A DNA stretch of 64,000 bases. Origin: Hymenobacter cellulosivorans. GTDB taxonomy: Bacteria > Bacteroidota > Bacteroidia > Cytophagales > Hymenobacteraceae. The notes under the pieces were generated by a model that saw nothing but the letters and a program-made list of their open reading frames with translations, did not search any database and was not told where the DNA came from. How positions within the stretch are numbered: position 1 is the first letter of the stretch; each line of letters starts with the position of its first letter. The DNA lies in NCBI RefSeq assembly GCF_022919135.1, contig NZ_CP095049.1, forward strand, positions 5,527,001 through 5,591,000, in the 5' to 3' direction. Shown in pieces: positions 41,565 to 50,903 of this stretch. A program made the translations under genes and the position numbers.

Positions 41565-41869
41565 AGCGGAATAATTTAAGGTTTTACAGTTGACAAACCG
41601 GCAGCTTGATGAGCTTGGCGGCCAGTAAGCAGCAAATGACGGCATGAATCTACCGATAATCGGGGAGCCATGCCAACTCAACCATGCTTTACCTTGATAA
41701 CTAACTCACGGTTCTGGATAAAATGCAAATAACAGACTACCAGCCGATTCCCCGAGGCTCCATTTGCCCAGTCTTCGGTTTCTGCCAAAAAGGCCGGCAA
41801 CCACTACTAACCACCGGCCTCTAAGCCCGGTGAAGGGTTGGGATTGAGGCCCGCAGCGGGCCACCCTGC
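41565..41869. other. intergenic region with terminator
   Basis: This gap contains the terminator at 41786-41820 and the upstream region of the lectin gene. No further gene or RNA was recognised, though part may be coding if the lectin starts at 41645. Confidence 0.5.
41786..41820 (-). terminator. hairpin terminator of the lipoprotein gene
   Basis: AGGCCGG (41791-41797) pairs with CCGGCCT (41814-41820), and on the minus strand a TTTTT run follows directly. Confidence 0.75.
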
Positions 41870-42565
41870 TTACTGGCCAAACTCCTTGGCGTGGTCGTAC
41901 TTAGTGAAGGCCACGCGGCCGAAGTCCCGGGTAGTGCGGCTGTAGGATTCAACTTTATCGGGGTCGGTGGCGTGAAAACTCTCCCCGCCTTCCCGATGCA
42001 GAAACCAGCTGTGCCCGGTCGGGTCGTATTTAAACGTGGTGACGTGGGTCCAGCGCCAGGCGCTGCCGCCGTAGTACTCCAGGGAGAAGTAGCCATTTTT
42101 GATGGTAATTCCCTGAAACGGGTCGCCCATCATGCCCCCGCAGCCAGTGCATAGTACTACTTGATCGTTGCGGGCGGCCAGGGTGTAGCGGCCCGAGGCC
42201 GAGCCCAGCAGCAACAGCAATGGCCGCGCCGTTTCGTCGCCCATCATGCTGCTATCGGCCGCCAACAGGCGGAGCACTACTACCTGGTCAGGAAAGGCGT
42301 CCCGGTTTAAATCACCTTGGCTTACGGCTTCGACCCGGTAGCCAGCCGGCGTAAAGCGGGCCAGTTCCCGCACCGAATCCGCTGGCGTAGCTGCAGCACT
42401 GGCGACGGAAGCCGGCGCCGATGCAGTGGGTTCAATTCCCTTACCCGGGCGGGGTTTGATGGCCTCGGTTTTGGCATCATTGCCCACCGGCTGACAGGCG
42501 GATAAGCTCAGCAGGCCGATACCGACTCCAACAATTAGAACATAGTTGGGAGAATATTTGCGCAT
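41870..42565 (-). CDS. lipoprotein with FG-GAP-like repeat fragment
   Basis: The signal ends in the lipobox LSAC (MRKYSPNYVLIVGVGIGLLS-LSAC), anchoring the protein. After a Pro/Ala/Ser-rich linker the domain contains GDLNRDAFPDQVVVLRLL, a calcium-binding-like VCBS/FG-GAP strand, and LEYYGGSAWRWTHVTTFKYD. A CTGC pair (LCTGCGGMMGD) is present. 231 residues. No enzymatic function is recognised. It is 46 bases from the next gene upstream on the same strand (DacB-like), so they may be co-transcribed. Confidence 0.82.
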   Translation of the reverse strand: MRKYSPNYVLIVGVGIGLLSLSACQPVGNDAKTEAIKPRPGKGIEPTASAPASVASAAATPADSVRELARFTPAGYRVEAVSQGDLNRDAFPDQVVVLRLLAADSSMMGDETARPLLLLLGSASGRYTLAARNDQVVLCTGCGGMMGDPFQGITIKNGYFSLEYYGGSAWRWTHVTTFKYDPTGHSWFLHREGGESFHATDPDKVESYSRTTRDFGRVAFTKYDHAKEFGQ

Positions 42566-42610
42566 AACGCTCGAATCAATGTTGTAGAAACTCCGGATTA
42601 GCTGCCGCCG

Positions 42611-43966
42611 CTACAGCCGCTCCCGCACCTGGGCCAGGATACGCTCCATTTCCCGGCGGACTGCGCTGGTTTCAGCCACGTGGTTGTTGTTCATGAAACT
42701 CACTGCCAGCAGCCGGCCTTTGTGGGTGCGCAGGTAGCCGCTAAGATTGTGCACGTTGGTCAGCGTGCCGGTTTTGCCCCAGAACCAGGTGCCGCGGGCG
42801 TCGTGGTAACCGCGGCGCAGGCTGCCGTGCCCACCTCCGGCAGCCAACAGGCTGAGCAAGCGGGGCTCGGGTACTTGCTGGTGCAGCTTCAGAAGCAGAG
42901 CCGTCAGGTCGCGGGGCGTGGCCAGGTTCAGCCGCGAGAGGCCCGAGCCATCTACCCAGCGCGGGGCGTCGGGCAAGTCGGCCAGAAACTGCCGGTGCAT
43001 GGTCCGGATGACGCGGGCTGTACTGAGGGAGTCAGCACCCAGGCGGCTGGAGCACAGCAGCAGCAACTGCTCAGCCAGGAAATTGTCGCTCACCTGCAGC
43101 ATACGCCGGTACAAGGAATCGACGGCCACGCCCTGCACGGTGCGGATGCTCTCCTGAGGCCAGGGGCGCCACGGCAGGGCCAGCACCGGGCGGCGCAGCG
43201 TATCCTGCAGTAGCTTGACTACCAGCTCGGAGTCAGTACGAAAAGGCGTTTCATCGGTCCAGCTGCGGGCTGAAGGATACACCACAAAGCGGTTTTCGAG
43301 CAAGGGGCGCCGCACATGGTCGGGGCTGGTGGTGCCGGGGGGCGCGGGCTCCACCAGAGCCGCGAAGCTGCGGGGCGCTACGCGCAGGGCCTGATTGGGT
43401 GCCGCCCGAAAGCGCACGGTGTTGCCGTAGAGCGGAAAGGGGCTGCGTTCGGGCTGGAAGTAATAATTGTAGTCGTCCCAACTCCAACCTGGCCCAAAAG
43501 CCTCTACGCTGGGAATAGTGGTGTAAAACAGCTTTTCGGGCCGGCTTTGCAGGAACGCAAACGCCCGGCGCGAGGGCACATCGCCGTGGAGCAGCGTGGG
43601 GTCGCCGGTACCCCAGAAAATAAGCGAGTCGGAATGCACCACGTAGCGCAGGCTGGGCAGGGAGTCGCCGAGCAGGTGCAGGCCGGCGTAGAGGCTAAAG
43701 AGCTTCATGGTGCTGGCCGGCTGGAAATATTCCGCCCCGTTGAGCTCATACACCGGCTCTCCGGTCGTCACGTCGATGATGCTCAGGCCCACGTGGTGCG
43801 GGCTCAGCACTGCCGAGCCGGTCAACAGCCGGTTGAGCCAGCGGGGCCCTTTACCGCGCCGCAACGCGGTTTCGCCCACGTTGTCGTCGGCCCGGCTCTG
43901 GGCCCGGGCCTTCGGCAGCAGACCGGCGCACAGCAGAAAAATTACGAGCAACAGGCGGCAGGACAT
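42611..43966 (-). CDS. dacB: D-alanyl-D-alanine carboxypeptidase/endopeptidase, PBP4 (S13) type
   Basis: Trims and cleaves peptidoglycan peptides in the periplasm. The active-site motifs are complete: SxxK in PASTMKLFSL, SxN in VSDNFLAEQ and KTG in WGKTGTLTNVHNLSGYL. A signal peptide begins at 43966 (MSCRLLLVIFLLCAGLLPKARAQ). The long insert between SxxK and SxN (GTGDPTLLHGD; SWDDYNYYFQPERSPFPLYGN in parts) is diagnostic of the PBP4 family. The length is 451 residues. Confidence 0.93.
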   Translation of the reverse strand: MSCRLLLVIFLLCAGLLPKARAQSRADDNVGETALRRGKGPRWLNRLLTGSAVLSPHHVGLSIIDVTTGEPVYELNGAEYFQPASTMKLFSLYAGLHLLGDSLPSLRYVVHSDSLIFWGTGDPTLLHGDVPSRRAFAFLQSRPEKLFYTTIPSVEAFGPGWSWDDYNYYFQPERSPFPLYGNTVRFRAAPNQALRVAPRSFAALVEPAPPGTTSPDHVRRPLLENRFVVYPSARSWTDETPFRTDSELVVKLLQDTLRRPVLALPWRPWPQESIRTVQGVAVDSLYRRMLQVSDNFLAEQLLLLCSSRLGADSLSTARVIRTMHRQFLADLPDAPRWVDGSGLSRLNLATPRDLTALLLKLHQQVPEPRLLSLLAAGGGHGSLRRGYHDARGTWFWGKTGTLTNVHNLSGYLRTHKGRLLAVSFMNNNHVAETSAVRREMERILAQVRERL

Positions 43967-44198
43967 GAGCGGCGGGTTTGGGCCGCGCAATATGCAAACT
44001 CAACTACAACTTCTACGGCTTTTCACGCGGCAGAGCACTAGTCTCTGGTAGCACTTAAAGCCAGAGAGTTGCAGTACGGGCCCAACTGAAACTACTCGCC
44101 CGACAAGAACTAAAACAGATGCTTGCGCCCTGGTCAACCGGCCCGAAACCGGCCTTTTTCGGCGGCCCGCTCGACAACTATTCTTTGCAACATTCGAA

Positions 44199-45892
<1,694 letters not shown>

Positions 45893-45910
45893 AAAACTAG
45901 AGTTACCCGT

Positions 45911-45954
45911 GTCATTGCGAGGAGGCAGAGCCGAAGCCATCCGTCCTCTGCGTA
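45911..45954. repeat. GTCATTGCGAGG-type intergenic repeat fragment
   Basis: GTGTCATTGCGAGGAGGCAG starts a module like the widespread GTCATTGCGAGG/GTCATCCTGA elements. Only one arm is present; the AGCCCTTTACC hairpin follows at 45977. Confidence 0.5.
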
Positions 45955-45976
45955 ATACGACACTGCCATTTACTAG

Positions 45977-46013
45977 AAAGCCCTTTACCACCTAGCGCGG
46001 TAAAGGGCTTTTT
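45977..46013 (+). terminator. AGCCCTTTACC hairpin terminator after pyrG
   Basis: AAAGCCCTTTACC (45977-45989) pairs with GGTAAAGGGCTTT (45999-46011), then TT. The same stem word occurs at 22389 and 50764. Confidence 0.88.
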
Positions 46014-46101
46014 CGTGGGCGCATCGCACGTACTGGCTCGGTGCTAGCTTGCCGGACCCAGTTTGGTAGCGGCACCAGGCATTGGCTGCCGCTATGAGTG
46101 G

Positions 46102-46965
46102 TCAGGCACTCAGGAAATACGTTGTTTTCAGGTACTCCCGGAGCGAAATAGGCTTGCGGCCCAGCAGCCGCTCGACGGTATCGTGCGGCTCAGCCAGCAT
46201 GCCGTGCCGGGTGGCGGCCCCCCATTGGGCGAAGAAGTTCGCGACGGGTTCGGGGAAGCCGGCGGCTACTTGCTGCGCGATATAGGGCGCCAGTTCGCTG
46301 CTGTGGTAGGTGATGGGCCGGCCCGCTAACCCGGATAATTCTTGGGCGATGTCGTGAAACGAATAGGCCTTGCTTCCAGTTAGAGTATACTCTTGATTGT
46401 CATGACCTTCGCTGGTCAGCAGGGCGGCCGTGGCGGCGGCCAGGTCGGTGCGCTTAACGAATGCTATCTTGCCTTCTCCCGCCGGAAAACGTATCTCTGC
46501 ATCCGGCACCTGGCTTCCAATCAGGTACCCAAGGCCTTCGAAGTAATAGCCGTTGTGGAGAATGGTGTAAACCAGCCCCGACGCTTTGAGGTAGGCTTCC
46601 GTGGCTAGGTCGCTTTCTGTGACCTCGGCCAGCACAAAATCGGAGCTGCGCTGGATGCTGGTGTAGAACAAATGACTCACGCCGGCTTCCTTGGCGGCGT
46701 CGATGACGTTGCGGTGCTGGCTCACCCGGTCGGTAAAGGCTACGGCAGAAACCAGCAGCACCTTCTCGATACCCCGAAAGGCTCGTACCAGTGCGGGGTA
46801 GTCAAAGTAGTCGGCTTGCCGCACGTCTACGCCCCGCTCCGCAAGGTCGGTGGCTTTGCTGACGTCGCGCACCAGGGCGGCGATTTCCGTAGGCGGAGTG
46901 GTTGTGAGCAAGCAGTCGATGGTTTCGTGGCCCAGGCCACCGGTGGCTCCAGTTACTAGAATCAT
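46102..46965 (-). CDS. NmrA/QorB-like NAD(P)-binding SDR protein
   Basis: An atypical short-chain dehydrogenase or quinone-reductase-like protein. The dinucleotide site is MILVTGATGGLGHETIDCLL, and later regions are LVSAVAFTDRVSQHRNVIDAAKEAGVSHLFYTS (in parts), ILHNGYYFEGL and FVKRTDLAAATAALL. The catalytic YxxxK is not at its classical place, as in NmrA/QorB. The ATG at 46965 begins directly at the Rossmann motif, giving 287 residues. It is divergent from an HxlR regulator, a pairing known from qorB/ytfG-type systems. Confidence 0.92.
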   Translation of the reverse strand: MILVTGATGGLGHETIDCLLTTTPPTEIAALVRDVSKATDLAERGVDVRQADYFDYPALVRAFRGIEKVLLVSAVAFTDRVSQHRNVIDAAKEAGVSHLFYTSIQRSSDFVLAEVTESDLATEAYLKASGLVYTILHNGYYFEGLGYLIGSQVPDAEIRFPAGEGKIAFVKRTDLAAATAALLTSEGHDNQEYTLTGSKAYSFHDIAQELSGLAGRPITYHSSELAPYIAQQVAAGFPEPVANFFAQWGAATRHGMLAEPHDTVERLLGRKPISLREYLKTTYFLSA

Positions 46966-47070
46966 GGAAACAGAAAGTAAAAACCGCTCCTGCTTGGTCG
47001 GCAAGAAGGCGATGTGGTGAAAAGAAGGCTACACCAAGCAGCTACCGGCAGGGACCAAACCTGCGTATAT

Positions 47071-47090
47071 TTGCTTGTAATTTGCAAGTG
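47071..47090. promoter_or_regulatory. HxlR-type operator, site 1
   Basis: TTGCTTGTAATTTGCAAGTG fits the pattern TTrCTTGy-5-GCAAGTr of site 2. A TATATTTG -7 element (47066-47073) overlaps its left edge. Confidence 0.5.
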
Positions 47091-47105
47091 TAAATATGCA
47101 ACATA

Positions 47106-47126
47106 TTACTTGCGAATTGCAAGTAA
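47106..47126. promoter_or_regulatory. HxlR-type operator, site 2
   Basis: TTACTTGC, five bases, GCAAGTAA is a perfect 8+8 palindrome, 35 bases from the equivalent point of site 1 and 12 bases before the HxlR start codon. Confidence 0.6.
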
Positions 47127-47137
47127 AAACACTTTTT

Positions 47138-47554
47138 ATGAAAGAGCTAAAACAGCGTTCTACCTGCCCCATCAGCACGTCGCTCGATGTACTCGGGGAT
47201 AAATGGACTCTGCTGATTGTGCGGGACATGGTGTTTGCGGGTAAGTCAACCTATGGGCAATTCCTGCAGTCGGCCGAAAAAATGGCGACCAACATCCTGG
47301 CCGACCGCCTGGCTGGCCTTGAGGCGCAGGGTATTGTATCCAAGGCCGTGGCCGCCGACAAGAAATCAAAGTTCACCTACCGCCTGACGGAAAAAGGCGT
47401 GGCTATCGTCCCCATCATGGTTGAACTCATCCTGTGGGGAGCTCAGCATTGCTCCACCCTTGTTGACCCTGGCTTGCTGGCAGAACTCCAGACTGAGAAA
47501 GGTGTAGCCGTGGAGAAGTACCAACAGATGGCCCGCGAAAAGGCCCTGGCGTAA
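47138..47554 (+). CDS. HxlR family transcriptional regulator
   Basis: A winged-helix regulator that often responds to quinones, aldehydes or formaldehyde through a Cys. The HxlR domain is CPISTSLDVLGDKWTLLIVRDM, FLQSAEKMATNILADRLAGLE and YRLTEKGVAIVPIMVELILWG. A conserved Cys lies at the start (RSTCPIS), the usual sensing residue. The ATG at 47138 (MKELKQRSTC) was chosen since the upstream frame overlaps operator 2. It probably represses itself and the divergent SDR gene. Confidence 0.92.
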   Translation: MKELKQRSTCPISTSLDVLGDKWTLLIVRDMVFAGKSTYGQFLQSAEKMATNILADRLAGLEAQGIVSKAVAADKKSKFTYRLTEKGVAIVPIMVELILWGAQHCSTLVDPGLLAELQTEKGVAVEKYQQMAREKALA

Positions 47555-47740
47555 CCAGCATGCGCCTTTCCCACCGACTGCTTTCCGCAACCCACCGGAA
47601 CGTAGCAAGTCAGAGTCTTGGCGTATAAGTCTGTCCTTTTGGAAGAAGGGTCCCATACCGCACCTTCGGCCTTCTGCCAAATACGCCGGTTGGCGAATAT
47701 TCTACTGCCATTCCCGACCTTTGCCCCGGCTAGCCGGATT

Positions 47741-47773
47741 TTTGAGGCAAGCCCGGCTTTCCCCGTACCTTTG
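47741..47773 (+). promoter_or_regulatory. Bacteroidota-type promoter of yidC
   Basis: TTTG (47741-47744), a 21-base spacer and TACCTTTG (47766-47773) match both consensus elements fully. Transcription would start near 47780, leaving about 46 bases before the ATG. Confidence 0.6.
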
Positions 47774-47825
47774 TGTTTCGCGCCGCCCGGCGCCCCTCAC
47801 TTTTTCCCGTCAGTACCTTCCTTCG

Positions 47826-49706
47826 ATGGACAAAAACCAAGCAACCGGCCTGTTTATTATCTCGGCCTTGCTCCTCGTCTACCTGTTCTTTTTCTCGCCT
47901 AAGCCGCCGAAAGAACAACCCGCCGCTAAGGCGACCACCGCCGCCAGCAAAAATGGTTCGGCCGCGGCCGCCGCGCCCCTCGACTCGGCCACGGCCGCCC
48001 GCACGCTGGGTGCCTTTGCCGCTGCCGGCCAGGGCACGGCCCAGCAGGTGCAGCTCCAGAACCCCAACCTGACGGTGACCTTCTCCACGAAGGGCGGCCG
48101 GGTGGAAGCCGTGCGCCTGAACAAGTACAAGACCTTCTTCGGCAAGCCGATGGATTTGCTCGACGCTCAGAGCGCCCAAATCGACACGCGCTTTCGCACC
48201 ACCGACGGCCGCACCATCAAGCTCTCGGACCTCTACTTCCAGCCCGCGGCCGCCCAGGCCGTTACGGTTGGGGAGCGGAAGGGCCAGCGCCTGACCTTCA
48301 CAGCCGCCGTGGCTGGGGGCAGCATCGAGCAGGAATACACCTTGTTTGACGATTCTTACGAAGTTGGCTATGCCCTGCGTATGCCCGGCATAGCCAACAC
48401 GCTGGCCGCCGAGCCACTTACCTTCAGCTTCCTGGACCACGTGCGCCAGACTGAGCAGGACGCCAAGCAGAACCGCAACCACTCGACCATCAATCACTAC
48501 CTGGCCTCTGATGACCACGGCGCCCTGGCCGAGGCTTCCGAGAATCCCGAGGAAATCAAGATTGCGGAGCCCCTGAAGTGGGCCGCTCACAAACACGACT
48601 TCTTTATTGCCGGTATCATCGCCGACAACCAGTTCAGCAACGGACAGTTCAACTCCAAGGTCGACCTGGAAGACTCGACCTACCTCAAGACGATGAGCTC
48701 CACGCTGGCTATTCCGGTGGCCGATGTGCAAGCTAACAAGGCGACTTTCCGCTACTACTTCGGCCCCAATTCCCTGCCGGTTCTGGAAAACGTAGCGCCC
48801 GGCTTCGAGCGCAACGTGTACCTGGGCTGGGGTATTTTCCGCTGGGTCAACAAGGGCGTGATTCTGCCCGTGTTTCACTTCCTGGAGCAGTTTATCGGCT
48901 CCTATGGCATTATCATCGCCCTGCTCGTGCTGCTCATCAAGCTCGTGACCTGGCCTTTGACCTATAAAACTTACGTGTCGCAGGCCCGCATGAAGGTGCT
49001 CAAGCCCGAAATCGACCAGCTCAAGGAAAAGTACGGCGACGACCAGACCAAGATTCAGAGCGAGACGATGAAGCTCTACTCCACCTTCGGAGTAAGCCCC
49101 TTGGCCGGCTGCGTGCCCACGCTGCTCACCATCCCGATTCTGCTGGCCATGTTCCAGTTCTTCCCCAACGCCATTGAGTTGCGCCAGGAGCAGTTCCTCT
49201 GGGCCAAGGACTTGAGCAGCTACGACGTATTTATCAAGCTTCCTTTCTACATCAAGTGGTACGGCGACCATGTCAGCCTCTTCACCCTGCTGATGACGGC
49301 TTCCACCCTGCTCATGACCTGGCAGAGTAACCAGGTCAACACCCAGATGCAGGGCCAGATGAAGGTAATCGGCTACGTAATGCCGGTTATCTACATGTTC
49401 GTGCTCAACAGCTTCGCCGCCGGCCTGACCTGGTACTACTTTGTCTCGAACATGGTCACGTTTGGGCAGCAGTTCATTACCCGCAGCTTTGTGGATGAAA
49501 CCAAACTGCGCGCCCAGCTCGAAGCCAACAAGGTCAAGAACAAGGACAAGAAGCCCTCGGGCTTCCAGGCCCGCCTGGCCGAGGCCATGAAGGCCGCTCA
49601 GGAGCGCGAGGCCCAGGCCAAGCAGGGCGGCAACGAGCCCCGCGAACCGCGGGAGCCGCGCGAGCCCAAAGGCGACAAGCCCCGCAAGCCCACCCGCCGC
49701 TCGTAG
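47826..49706 (+). CDS. yidC: membrane protein insertase YidC
   Basis: Inserts membrane proteins with or without Sec. The first helix is GLFIISALLLVYLFFFSP, followed by a large periplasmic beta domain (about residues 60-340), then the conserved core with LEQFIGSYGIIIALLVLLIKL, MKVLKPEIDQLKEKYGDD, PLAGCVPTLLTIPILLAMFQF and YVMPVIYMFVLNSFAAGLTWYYFVSN (in parts). A basic, Glu/Arg-rich C-terminal tail (REPREPREPKGDKPRKPTRR) probably contacts the ribosome. The ATG at 47826 gives 626 residues, as in other Bacteroidota. A good promoter lies just upstream. Confidence 0.97.
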   Translation: MDKNQATGLFIISALLLVYLFFFSPKPPKEQPAAKATTAASKNGSAAAAAPLDSATAARTLGAFAAAGQGTAQQVQLQNPNLTVTFSTKGGRVEAVRLNKYKTFFGKPMDLLDAQSAQIDTRFRTTDGRTIKLSDLYFQPAAAQAVTVGERKGQRLTFTAAVAGGSIEQEYTLFDDSYEVGYALRMPGIANTLAAEPLTFSFLDHVRQTEQDAKQNRNHSTINHYLASDDHGALAEASENPEEIKIAEPLKWAAHKHDFFIAGIIADNQFSNGQFNSKVDLEDSTYLKTMSSTLAIPVADVQANKATFRYYFGPNSLPVLENVAPGFERNVYLGWGIFRWVNKGVILPVFHFLEQFIGSYGIIIALLVLLIKLVTWPLTYKTYVSQARMKVLKPEIDQLKEKYGDDQTKIQSETMKLYSTFGVSPLAGCVPTLLTIPILLAMFQFFPNAIELRQEQFLWAKDLSSYDVFIKLPFYIKWYGDHVSLFTLLMTASTLLMTWQSNQVNTQMQGQMKVIGYVMPVIYMFVLNSFAAGLTWYYFVSNMVTFGQQFITRSFVDETKLRAQLEANKVKNKDKKPSGFQARLAEAMKAAQEREAQAKQGGNEPREPREPREPKGDKPRKPTRRS

Positions 49707-50069
49707 CCCACGCTGAGCTCCGCTCTTTTTTCCCAACGCCCTTCTGCCGCCCGGTGGAAGGGCGTTGTTCATTTCGGGCTTTTTCGCTGCCGCTTACCGG
49801 CGGCTTGCCAGGGTTTTGTCCAACTCCGTTCCCTCAATTATCAGCCACTTACTCTCGGTTCACCATAAGCCCTGACTGAAGTTTGTCTAGAAGCAGTCTA
49901 GAGCCATTCTGGAAGCAGACGAGAAGCAGCATGGTTCTACCCTGACTTTACCCGCCGCCTTCCATCCAGGTAAAGCACAACTTCGTAGGTAGTAGGTGGC
50001 AGGGAGCTCTTGGTTAGTGGCTCGTTTTTTGGAACTTACCTGGCCGCTCACCTCTTTAACGCCCCGACT
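49707..50069. other. intergenic region with GAAGCAG repeats
   Basis: The gap contains the yidC hairpin and, around 49884-49930, three copies of GAAGCAG (TCTAGAAGCAG, TCTGGAAGCAG, CGAGAAGCAG). No gene or RNA was recognised. Confidence 0.5.
49735..49766 (+). terminator. hairpin after yidC
   Basis: AACGCCCTTC (49735-49744) pairs with GAAGGGCGTT (49757-49766). The T run is weak (GTTC). Confidence 0.6.
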
Positions 50070-50642
50070 ATGCGCCTCTCCTTCCTGTTTCTGCTGGCCG
50101 CTCTGCTCGGGGCCGCCAGTAGTGCCCCGGCCCAGAATCTGGTGTCGGATAAAAATAAAACCAAGACCAAAACCGTTTCGCTGAGCCGGACCCCGGTCAA
50201 AGGCAAGGTGAAAGTGGTGACCAAAAAGCCTGTGGCAGCCAAGAAAGTAGAGGCCGTGCCCGTCATCGTCTTTCGGCGCACGCCCTGCTTTGGTACTTGC
50301 CCCCACTACGAGGCCACGGTTTTCTCCGATGGTCATGTGTCCTACATCGGCTACCGCTACGTGCCCCTGACGGGGCCCCACGAGCTGAAAATCCCCGTGG
50401 CAACCGTCAATACGATTATGGACGATGCCCGCCGCCTCAACTTTGCCACTTACGAGGAGCGCTACTCCCAGGGCTCTACCGACCTGCCCGCCACTATCCT
50501 GAGCATACGCCAGCCTAACGGGCAGCTCAAAACCGTGCAGGCCGAAGAAGGCACCCCGCCCGAGCTCGAAGCACTGATGAAATACGTAGCCGCCGAAATC
50601 GAGAAAGTATCGGGCGGCACCAACGCCGCCGCTGACCGGTAG
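50070..50642 (+). CDS. secreted DUF6438 protein
   Basis: A signal peptide (MRLSFLFLLAALLGAASSAPAQ) precedes a Lys/Val/Thr-rich linker and a DUF6438 domain with its hallmark RRTPCFGTCPHYEATVFSDG and later PATILSIRQPNGQ. The two Cys in PCFGTC probably form a disulfide or metal site. The ATG at 50070 gives 190 residues. The role of the family is unknown. It is followed by the nested palindromic repeat. Confidence 0.85.
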   Translation: MRLSFLFLLAALLGAASSAPAQNLVSDKNKTKTKTVSLSRTPVKGKVKVVTKKPVAAKKVEAVPVIVFRRTPCFGTCPHYEATVFSDGHVSYIGYRYVPLTGPHELKIPVATVNTIMDDARRLNFATYEERYSQGSTDLPATILSIRQPNGQLKTVQAEEGTPPELEALMKYVAAEIEKVSGGTNAAADR

Positions 50643-50662
50643 TTCGTTGCTGGTTGTTTGGT

Positions 50663-50897
50663 ATTAGTTGTTGGTTGTTCGTTGTCAGTTGTTAGGGCGG
50701 TCATCCTGAACGCAGTGAAGGACCTTTCCTTTCCTGAGTGACAAGTACCCTTAAATGTGCAAGAGCCCTTTACCGCGCGGGTGGTAAAGGGCTTCTGTGC
50801 GTTGATACTAGCCTTTGCAGGGGAAGGTAAGGAAGGTCCTTCACTGCGTTCAGGATGGCAGCCCTAACGACTGACAACTGACAACCAACAACTAATC
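50663..50897. repeat. triple nested palindromic repeat
   Basis: Three inverted repeats are nested. Outer: 50663-50698 with 50861-50896 (TTGTTGGTTG words ending GTTAGGGC, a few mismatches). Middle: from 50700, GTCATCCTGAACGCAGTGAA onward, with its partner ending at 50859 (over 25 matching bases). Inner: AGCCCTTTACC (50764-50774) with GGTAAAGGGCT (50783-50793). Modules recur separately at 7310, 22321, 26410 and 45911. It lies between convergent genes and may also terminate them. Confidence 0.88.
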
Positions 50898-50903
50898 ACG
50901 AAC

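Noticed and set aside
47730..49772. 680-codon open frame opposite yidC
   Set aside because: Low-complexity antisense translation; yidC is certain on the plus strand.
49884..49930. Three GAAGCAG repeats as a possible CRISPR-like or RNA element
   Set aside because: The units are too short and irregular, with no spacers or associated genes; probably chance or a minor repeat.
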